Under the pieces are notes generated by a model, which saw nothing but the letters and a program-made list of their open reading frames with translations, was not told the DNA's origin and ran no database searches. The translations under genes and the position numbers were made by a program. DNA of 13,941 nt from positions 9,314 to 23,254 of the forward strand of contig DEHO01000043.1 of NCBI GenBank assembly GCA_002351955.1, read 5' to 3'. This DNA comes from Flavobacteriales bacterium UBA2798. GTDB lineage: Bacteria; Bacteroidota; Bacteroidia; Flavobacteriales_D; UBA2798. Shown piece after piece: positions 7,684 to 12,368 of the stretch (its first letter is position 1; every line of letters starts with the position of its first letter).

Positions 7684-8133
7684 TTATTTTACCTCCGTTA
7701 ACACGATTCCTGTTTGTTCTGAAATCGCATCAAATAATTGGCCTGCGTTTTCAATGACAAGAAGATCGGGACTTAAATGCTGAATAGCGTAATAGGATTT
7801 TTTTCCCTGAGTATAGTATAATAAGGCAACTATCTTCCTGATTTCAATCTGTGAGTGCTGATTTTTACCCCGAATAATTTCAATAGTTTCTTCGTGGATC
7901 CGTACTTCAGTGATCAAACCAAAGCGCGTCCGTATCAACCACGCAAGCAGGGCAAAAACAACCAGCGCAACAATGGAGATCAACATGGCTGCTGATGATT
8001 CCCTTTCGTTTACTATGTTGCCTATAACGACATAAACAGCAAACAAACCACAAATGATGAAGAGGAAAATGATCAGACGATCTCTTCTCATCTGAAGCTC
8101 AGCATTGGCAGGAAACTGAAATACTTTTTTCAT
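7684..8133 (-). CDS. Small two-helix membrane protein of unknown function
   Basis: The 149-residue product has a short cytosolic N-terminus (QMRRDR), two transmembrane helices (about 18-39 and 48-67), then a soluble domain of about 80 residues with alternating beta-like segments (EVRIHEETIEIIRG, IEIRKIVALLYYT) and a C-terminal helix. This layout resembles bacterial PH-like (YcxB/YdbS-type) membrane proteins, but I cannot establish homology by reading. It is the last gene of the purN-marC-rnhA operon, overlapping the rnhA stop as ATGA (8130-8133), which supports the start at 8133. Its stop directly abuts the secreted-protein stop at 7683, leaving no room for an intergenic terminator. Confidence 0.7.
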   Translation of the reverse strand: MKKVFQFPANAELQMRRDRLIIFLFIICGLFAVYVVIGNIVNERESSAAMLISIVALVVFALLAWLIRTRFGLITEVRIHEETIEIIRGKNQHSQIEIRKIVALLYYTQGKKSYYAIQHLSPDLLVIENAGQLFDAISEQTGIVLTEVK

Positions 8134-8609
8134 TCTTCGAACATTCCGGTGTCCTTCAATTTTTCATATTCCTCATCAACAAGCAAAACAGGAAGATCGG
8201 CAGCAGCGACAGCCATCTGATCACAGCGTTCGTTTTCCTTGTGACCTGCATGGCCTTTGATCCATTGAAATTTTACTTTATGTCGTTTGTATGCTGGAAT
8301 AAATCGTCGCCACAAATCAGCATTCTTTGTCTTCTCAAATCCTTTACGTTGCCAGTTCCACAACCATCCTTGTTCCACTGAATCTACCACATATCGTGAA
8401 TCAGAAAACACGGTAACCTCATCCTGACTTCCCTTCAGCATTTCTAGCGCTACAATAACAGCAAGCAACTCCATCCGGTTATTTGTGGTGAGGCGATATC
8501 CGCGTGCTACTTCCTTGTGGTGTCCGCGCTCCGATCGCAAAACGATTCCGAAACCACCGGGCCCCGGATTTCCTTTTGCTGCGCCGTCGGTAAAAATATG
8601 AACCTTCAT
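8130..8609 (-). CDS. rnhA: Ribonuclease HI
   Basis: This 159-residue enzyme cuts the RNA strand of RNA-DNA hybrids, removing primers and R-loops in the cytosol. The length matches E. coli RNase HI (155). All four metal-binding acids are visible: Asp8 (FTDGA), Glu47 (RMEL), Asp70 (FSDS) and Asp130 (ERCD), plus the catalytic His120 in KGHAGH. The basic handle region GWLWNWQRKGFEKTKNADLW (81-100) is present. A short acidic tail (residues 145-159) follows the catalytic domain. The start ATG shares one base with the marC stop (TGATG at 8607-8611) and the stop overlaps the next gene by four, so translational coupling in the operon is likely. Confidence 0.96.
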   Translation of the reverse strand: MKVHIFTDGAAKGNPGPGGFGIVLRSERGHHKEVARGYRLTTNNRMELLAVIVALEMLKGSQDEVTVFSDSRYVVDSVEQGWLWNWQRKGFEKTKNADLWRRFIPAYKRHKVKFQWIKGHAGHKENERCDQMAVAAADLPVLLVDEEYEKLKDTGMFEE

Positions 8610-9196
8610 CAGACAAACAATTCTTTGATGTTGGAACTAAAAAGTTTTACAGCAAGCGCAAGACAGATGATTCCGAAAACCTTTCGCAATACAATTAATC
8701 CACCCGGACCCAATAATCGTTCAATACGATTGGTAAGACGAAGCACCATGTAAACAAACAAACTATTGATAACAATAGCGATGATGATATTGATTGCTTC
8801 AAACTCGGCACGCAGAGATAAAATAGTGGTCATGGTGCCCGCACCTGCAATAATGGGAAATGCGAGAGGAACGATAGAAGCTGCTTTTGCATTTCCTTCT
8901 TCTTCTCGAAATAATCGTACACCTAATATCATTTCAATTCCCATTAAAAACAAAACGAAGGATCCTGCTACTGCAAATGCGTTTACGTTAATGCCAATAA
9001 TTTTTAGGATAGATTCGCCAAGGAAAAGAAAAGCAACCATGATCAGCAATGAAACCATTGTTGCTTTCATTGGAAAAATCTCTCCTGCCTTTTTTCGAAT
9101 CTCAATGATCAACGGAACTGATCCCAGAATATCAATTACCGCGAATAAAACCATAGTTGCGGTAGCCACCTGTGCAAAATCGAAACCTAAACTCAT
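8609..9196 (-). CDS. MarC-family integral membrane protein
   Basis: The 195-residue protein has six predicted helices (about 8-30, 44-66, 71-93, 107-127, 134-154, 167-187), the topology and length of the MarC family (UPF0056) of inner-membrane proteins. The segment PLAFPIIAGAGTMTTI (110-125) corresponds to the family motif PLA-x-P-x-x-x-GPG, with Ala in place of the second-Gly-flanking Pro. Family function is unsettled: MarC itself was once linked to antibiotic resistance without strong support, and some relatives are described as amino-acid transporters or exporters. The ATG overlaps the purN stop (ATGA, 9193-9196), and the TGA shares a base with the rnhA start. Confidence 0.88.
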   Translation of the reverse strand: MSLGFDFAQVATATMVLFAVIDILGSVPLIIEIRKKAGEIFPMKATMVSLLIMVAFLFLGESILKIIGINVNAFAVAGSFVLFLMGIEMILGVRLFREEEGNAKAASIVPLAFPIIAGAGTMTTILSLRAEFEAINIIIAIVINSLFVYMVLRLTNRIERLLGPGGLIVLRKVFGIICLALAVKLFSSNIKELFV

Positions 9197-9765
9197 ATGC
9201 CTTTGATATAGCGTTCAACTTCTTCAGGAAAAAAACGGTGTTCCAGTTCATGCACTTTAGCGCGCACATCGGCAACAGTATCATTTTCATGCAGCATACA
9301 TTTGCCCTGAAAAAGAATTCGTCCTTTATCGTATTCCTCATTCACAAGATGAATAGTAATTCCAGTTTCTTTTTCGTGTGCAGCGAGAACCGCTTGGTGA
9401 ACATTATCTCCGAACATGCCCTTTCCGCCAAACTTAGGAAGGAGTGCGGGGTGAATATTGATAATACGATCAGAAAATGAGTGAATGAGTGAAACAGGAA
9501 TTTTTCGCAAAAACCCTGCAAGTACAATCAGATCAATATTTCGGTGCTTTAATTCATCAACAAGGGAAGCACCGTCTCCGGAAAAAATACTATTGTCCTG
9601 CAATAGAACTTCCACCCCGTTGCGTCTGGCAATCTCCAACACTCCGGCAGAAGGATTGTTACAAACCACCAATTTAACAACAGCATATCCGGAGTCGCGG
9701 AAATAGGACATCAGACGCTCGGCATTTGAGCCAGTTCCGGAAGCAAATATGGCAAGGTTTTTCAT
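9193..9765 (-). CDS. purN: Phosphoribosylglycinamide formyltransferase (GART)
   Basis: The 190-residue cytosolic enzyme transfers the formyl group of 10-formyltetrahydrofolate to glycinamide ribonucleotide, the third step of purine synthesis. Motifs: phosphate-binding loop ASGTGSN (8-14), folate-side segment AGFLRKIP (83-90), catalytic Asn103 and His105 in NIHPALLPKFGG, and catalytic Asp146 in NEEYDKG. The ATG at 9765 is fixed by the phosphate loop starting at residue 8, which matches other PurN proteins. It heads a four-gene operon with overlapping ends. No PurR-type operator or riboswitch was seen upstream, where a TACCTTTG box lies only eight bases from the start codon. Confidence 0.95.
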   Translation of the reverse strand: MKNLAIFASGTGSNAERLMSYFRDSGYAVVKLVVCNNPSAGVLEIARRNGVEVLLQDNSIFSGDGASLVDELKHRNIDLIVLAGFLRKIPVSLIHSFSDRIINIHPALLPKFGGKGMFGDNVHQAVLAAHEKETGITIHLVNEEYDKGRILFQGKCMLHENDTVADVRAKVHELEHRFFPEEVERYIKGI

Positions 9766-9773
9766 TAGAGGGA

Positions 9774-9781
9774 CAAAGGTA
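9774..9781 (-). promoter_or_regulatory. TAnnTTTG -7 box very close to the purN start
   Basis: Read on the minus strand, positions 9781 to 9774 are TACCTTTG, an exact match to the Bacteroidota -7 consensus TAnnTTTG. Only eight bases (TCCCTCTA) separate it from the purN ATG, so a transcript from it would be leaderless or nearly so. No TTG is present at the expected -33 spacing; the closest is CTG 22 bases upstream. A chance match in this 186-base divergent region cannot be excluded. Confidence 0.4.
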
Positions 9782-9918
9782 GAGAATAAGGCAATATTGA
9801 TAACAGATTGAGGGAAAAACTATTACTCAATCATGAAAATAAGAAATTCCACCGGCAATCTTGCTGCCACAAGTTCAAAATGTTTAGGTATTTGAAAACC
9901 CATTACCATTGCTTTTTG

Positions 9919-9926
9919 TAACTTTA
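9919..9926 (+). promoter_or_regulatory. Weak candidate -7 box for the DUF1003 gene
   Basis: TAACTTTA at 9919-9926 differs from TAnnTTTG in its last base. A TTTG lies at 9891-9894, giving a 24-base spacer, slightly longer than usual. It sits 25 bases before the ATG at 9952, a sensible distance. Only suggestive. Confidence 0.25.
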
Positions 9927-9951
9927 AGTTTTACCTCTTATCCAAATTTCA

Positions 9952-10647
9952 ATGGTCAAAAGTTTTCTCAGCAAACAATCTATTCCTGCGGGTGAAGAGA
10001 TAAAAGGAACCGCCATTCGTGATTCTGTATTTGCGTTCATTGAGCGACATTACGAAGGGTTTGGGCAAGAAGATTATCTCTCGCTGGATGAGTTAAATAA
10101 GATTAGACGAGATTTTCTTTCTGAATTGATTGAACAGGAAAAAGGCGAATTGGTCATAATTGACAAGGAAGTTTTAAGTGCGATAAAAAACAATTCAATA
10201 CTTAGTGAAAACATTCTTGAAGAGACGGAAAAGGAAATAACCCGGGGGGAGCGAATTGCCGATAAGGTAGCCAGTTTCGGTGGGAGTTGGACCTTCATTA
10301 TAATATTCTTTTCGTTCCTTATAATATGGATGGCAATCAATGTTTGGATACTGAGCGAAAAAGTATTCGACCCCTATCCTTTCATTTTGCTAAACCTCAT
10401 TTTATCATGTTTAGCAGCTATACAGGCACCTATTATTATGATGAGCCAAAATCGTCAGGAACAAAAAGACCGTCTCCGTGCTGAGCACGATTATAAAATC
10501 AACTTAAAAGCCGAATTGGAAATAAAACTGATCAATGAAAAAATCGACCACCTGCTTATTCATCAAAATCAAAAATTGTTGGAGATACAGGCCATTCAGG
10601 CAGATTACCTCGACGATCTGATCAAAGAAATAAAAAAGCATAAATGA
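9952..10647 (+). CDS. DUF1003 family membrane protein
   Basis: The 231-residue product has an N-terminal cytosolic domain of about 100 residues, the conserved GERIADKVASFGGSW entry (99-113), two transmembrane helices (about 111-133 and 141-164), and the family core DPYPFILLNL (140-149) through AAIQAPIIMMSQNRQ (155-169). A charged, probably coiled-coil tail (168-231) follows. This is a clear match to DUF1003, whose biochemical role is unknown to me. The first ATG at 9952 is used; no strong Shine-Dalgarno precedes it. It appears monocistronic: purN is divergent on the left and 172 bases separate it from the next gene. A 7-bp AT-rich inverted repeat at its stop (10645-10651 with 10662-10668) has no clear terminator tract. 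Confidence 0.88.
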   Translation: MVKSFLSKQSIPAGEEIKGTAIRDSVFAFIERHYEGFGQEDYLSLDELNKIRRDFLSELIEQEKGELVIIDKEVLSAIKNNSILSENILEETEKEITRGERIADKVASFGGSWTFIIIFFSFLIIWMAINVWILSEKVFDPYPFILLNLILSCLAAIQAPIIMMSQNRQEQKDRLRAEHDYKINLKAELEIKLINEKIDHLLIHQNQKLLEIQAIQADYLDDLIKEIKKHK

Positions 10648-10819
10648 AAATCATACTTTTTATTTTCAAACATTAGATCATTACATTTATTTTCCAAAAA
10701 CCTGCTTCTTGTTATTCTTTGAATTCTCTGACAATACTATAAGTGATCTCTTATTAACTAAGAGCTTCGCTTTCTCAAAATAAATATTTGATTTTTTTAT
10801 CTGAAACAGCTTCTTATTT

Positions 10820-11482
10820 ATGGAATTCCCCTTTATCCCCTATAGCCGCCCGATCCTCGCGGAGAAAGAACTCATTCGACGCTCGGAAGAATTCTTCGAA
10901 CAAATGGACCAACGTAGAAGCGTACGACATTTTTCGGCTGCTCCCGTTCCGAGAGCAGTCATCGAGAATCTGATTCTTACCGCTTCTTCCGCTCCAAGCG
11001 GTGCGCATAAACAGCCCTGGACATTTGTTGCTATTTCCAATACAGAACTGAAACATGCTATCCGAGAGTTGGCAGAAAAAGAAGAAAAGGAAAGTTATGA
11101 TGGTCGTATGAGCGAAGAGTGGTTAAAAGACCTTGCTCCTCTTGGAACAGATTGGCAAAAGGAATTCATCGATATAGCGCCTTGGATCATTGTTGTGTTT
11201 AAACGTCCCTACGAAATAGTAAACGGAGAAAAGAAAAACAATTATTACGTAACCGAATCTGTTGGAATTGCAAGTGGATTTTTGCTGGCAGCTATACATA
11301 TGGCCGGACTAGTCTCTCTTACGCACACCCCTTCTCCAATGAACTTTCTTGTCAAAGCACTTGAACGTCCCGAAAATGAACGTCCCTTTTTATTAATTCC
11401 GGTTGGATATCCCGCTGATGATGCAATGGTTCCCGACATCCATCGCAGAAAACTGGAAGAGGTAGCTGTGTTTGTTAAGTAA
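10820..11482 (+). CDS. Nitroreductase-fold flavoprotein, iodotyrosine deiodinase (IYD)-like
   Basis: The 220-residue protein belongs to the FMN-dependent nitroreductase superfamily, and its details match the IYD branch, which reductively removes halide from halogenated tyrosines. FMN contacts: RRSVR (32-36), PSGAHKQPW (59-67) and THTPSP (168-173). The IYD active-site lid is present: Glu89 and Tyr93 four residues apart in the EKEEKESY segment followed by RM, and Lys114 in DWQKEF, corresponding to human Glu157, Tyr161 and Lys182 that clamp the substrate zwitterion. The C-terminal PVGYPADDAMVPD-x-x-R also matches. It lacks the membrane anchor of the mammalian enzyme and has no signal peptide, so it is cytosolic. 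The substrate in this organism is unknown. The gene stands alone. A BluB-like role is less likely given the lid. Confidence 0.85.
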   Translation: MEFPFIPYSRPILAEKELIRRSEEFFEQMDQRRSVRHFSAAPVPRAVIENLILTASSAPSGAHKQPWTFVAISNTELKHAIRELAEKEEKESYDGRMSEEWLKDLAPLGTDWQKEFIDIAPWIIVVFKRPYEIVNGEKKNNYYVTESVGIASGFLLAAIHMAGLVSLTHTPSPMNFLVKALERPENERPFLLIPVGYPADDAMVPDIHRRKLEEVAVFVK

Positions 11483-11576
11483 TTCTGAATGACCTAATTT
11501 CTAATGTAGAAAAGTAAATTATCGCGATATTTTCTTTTCAAATCCATTTAGTATAATAAATAAAATTTGATTCTAA

Positions 11577-11972
11577 ATGTTAAAATGTTTAACTATAGTT
11601 TTCGGACTTATGATTCCTCTGTTGTCAACCGCTAAAGGAGGGAAGGGATTTTATTGCGTTAGTGGGGTTGCCCGAAGTACAGAAAACGGTATTATCAAAA
11701 ACAGCTCATTTAAAATCACCCATGGAGCAAAGGAATCAAATGGTGTTACCGATTCCAATGGCAAATTCCGTATTCTTGTTGAGTGGCAAACCGCTTGTCC
11801 TTCCGGCATCTCACGAGATGCATGGAACAATGAAAATGCAAGATTAAACCCTGAGTATATCTACATCACCTTTCAGGGAATCACACTCCGCATCGAAAAT
11901 GAGTGGGAGAAATATGCAGGCCGAGGCCGATCCCCTAAAAAGGTTACCCGAAAACTGAATCTTGAATTCTAA
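11577..11972 (+). CDS. Small secreted protein of unknown function
   Basis: The 131-residue product has an N-terminal signal peptide (MLKCLTIVFGLMIPLLSTAKG) and a compact mature domain. The stretch FYCVSGVARSTENGIIKNSS, then KESNGVTDSNGKFRILV, has the rhythm of a carboxypeptidase-regulatory-like or CnaB-type beta sandwich, in which a short variable loop precedes a T-D-x-x-G-x-F strand. Cys27 and a second Cys in TACPSG could form a disulfide. There is no T9SS sorting domain and no lipobox, so the protein is probably periplasmic. The ATG at 11577 directly precedes the signal peptide. The gene is flanked by 94 and 396 bases of non-coding DNA and looks monocistronic. Confidence 0.65.
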   Translation: MLKCLTIVFGLMIPLLSTAKGGKGFYCVSGVARSTENGIIKNSSFKITHGAKESNGVTDSNGKFRILVEWQTACPSGISRDAWNNENARLNPEYIYITFQGITLRIENEWEKYAGRGRSPKKVTRKLNLEF

Positions 11973-12145
11973 TCCGAGATTCTTTATCCCGCCTCTTTAA
12001 TTATCATCAGACAGGTTATTGTATTACAACTACGTTTCAATAATTCAGTAGTCTCTTATATCTTTTCAAAAGGCTATTTCTATCCCACCACTCCTAAAAC
12101 CAATTAGGTCGAAAACCCCTTGTTTTTCAATGCTTTTCAAACGTG

Positions 12146-12159
12146 GTATGCGCGCATAC
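12146..12159. promoter_or_regulatory. Perfect 14-bp palindrome, possible operator
   Basis: GTATGCGCGCATAC is its own reverse complement, with no spacer, and lies two bases before a TTGACA that could be a -35/-33 element. A dyad-symmetric site at this position suits binding of a dimeric transcription regulator. No regulator gene is adjacent, so the protein is unknown. Confidence 0.45.
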
Positions 12160-12161
12160 TA

Positions 12162-12191
12162 TTGACAATTTTCTTCCAAAGAATATTCTGT
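12162..12191 (+). promoter_or_regulatory. Candidate promoter of the adhesin leader
   Basis: TTGACA at 12162-12167 is followed after 16 bases by TATTCT (12184-12189), a moderate sigma70-like match. Read by the Bacteroidota rule it is TTG, 19 bases, then TATTCTGT, a poor match to TAnnTTTG. Transcription would begin near 12197, giving a leader of about 170 bases. Confidence 0.35.
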
Positions 12192-12205
12192 TGAAAACAC
12201 AGGGT

Positions 12206-12368
12206 TGCAGAATAATGTTCTGCATGCATACGATTATCCGAAACAAATGCGACAATGTGACGAAAGTGAGGGAACGGCCTGACAACCCTGGGCAACGGTA
12301 GTGCGTTTTAAGAACAAGAAGCAAGTTCTTTAAATCATTCACCATAAAAAAGAAAGGAACGGTGCGTT
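12206..12368 (+). ncRNA. Candidate structured cis-regulatory leader RNA of the adhesin gene
   Basis: Three parts are visible. First, a hairpin TGCAGAA/TTCTGCA (12206-12212 with 12218-12224, loop TAATG). Second, a core at 12266-12305 in which AGGG (12269-12272) pairs with CCCT (12286-12289) around a 13-base loop containing GGCC; the order GUGAGGGA, GGCC, AACCC, GGCAAC resembles the P2 kink-turn arm of SAM-I riboswitches, but SAM-I stems P1, P3 and P4 are not evident. Third, a switch-like end: GTTCTT (12325-12330) can pair with AAGAAC (12310-12315), or GTTCTTT (12325-12331) can pair with the purine-rich ribosome-binding site AAGGAAC (12354-12360), seven pairs including one G-U. The two foldings exclude each other. 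The ligand, if any, is unknown. Confidence 0.42.
12352..12359 (+). promoter_or_regulatory. Purine-rich ribosome-binding site of the adhesin
   Basis: GAAAGGAA at 12352-12359 ends nine bases before the ATG at 12369 and is the best Shine-Dalgarno-like sequence near any start in this window. It supports that start, and it is the stretch that can be masked by GTTCTTT at 12325-12331. Confidence 0.5.

Larger units (their letters stand above)
11973..12368 (+). other. 396-base gene-free region before the adhesin
   Basis: No credible gene was found on either strand. The first part (11973-12120) is AT-rich and I see no clear structure in it. From about 12124 the region changes: two TTTTCAA copies exactly 10 bp apart (12124-12130, 12134-12140), a perfect 14-bp palindrome, a possible promoter, and then a leader with several potential RNA stems, GC-richer than the DNA before it. 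These parts are listed separately. Confidence 0.6.

Noticed and set aside
8766..9206. 146-codon plus-strand open frame opposite marC
   Set aside because: Antisense shadow: low-complexity Ile/Met/Lys composition mirroring the hydrophobic MarC codons, with no recognisable motif. MarC on the other strand has a clear fold and coupled overlaps.
10645..10668. Inverted repeat TGAAAAT/ATTTTCA as a terminator for the DUF1003 gene
   Set aside because: A 7-bp AT-only stem with a 10-base loop and no T-run after it is too weak for an intrinsic terminator.
10644..10676. Ten-codon frame starting ATGAAAATC at the DUF1003 stop
   Set aside because: Too short and AT-rich, with no conservation evidence. The ATGA overlap is likely chance.
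10748..10764. Inverted repeat CTCTTA/TAAGAG between DUF1003 and the IYD-like gene
   Set aside because: Six-bp AT-rich stem with no T-tract directly after it. Could be chance in AT-rich spacer DNA.
11498..11512. Inverted repeat TTTCTA/TAGAAA after the IYD-like gene
   Set aside because: Short AT-rich stem with a three-base loop and no T-run. Not convincing as a terminator.
12184..12214. Alternative pairing TATTCTG (12184-12190) with CAGAATA (12208-12214)
   Set aside because: It would compete with the 12206-12224 hairpin, but the first half overlaps the proposed -10 box, so it is probably not in the RNA.
12200..12310. Annotating the leader outright as a SAM-I riboswitch
   Set aside because: Only the P2-like segment matches. 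P1, P3 and P4 and the usual CUUAUCAAGAG opening are not evident, and the downstream gene is an adhesin. Kept as a candidate structured RNA.
12127..12345. 72-codon minus-strand open frame across the adhesin leader
   Set aside because: No family resemblance and no ribosome-binding site, and it crosses the palindrome, promoter and leader elements, which explain the sequence better.
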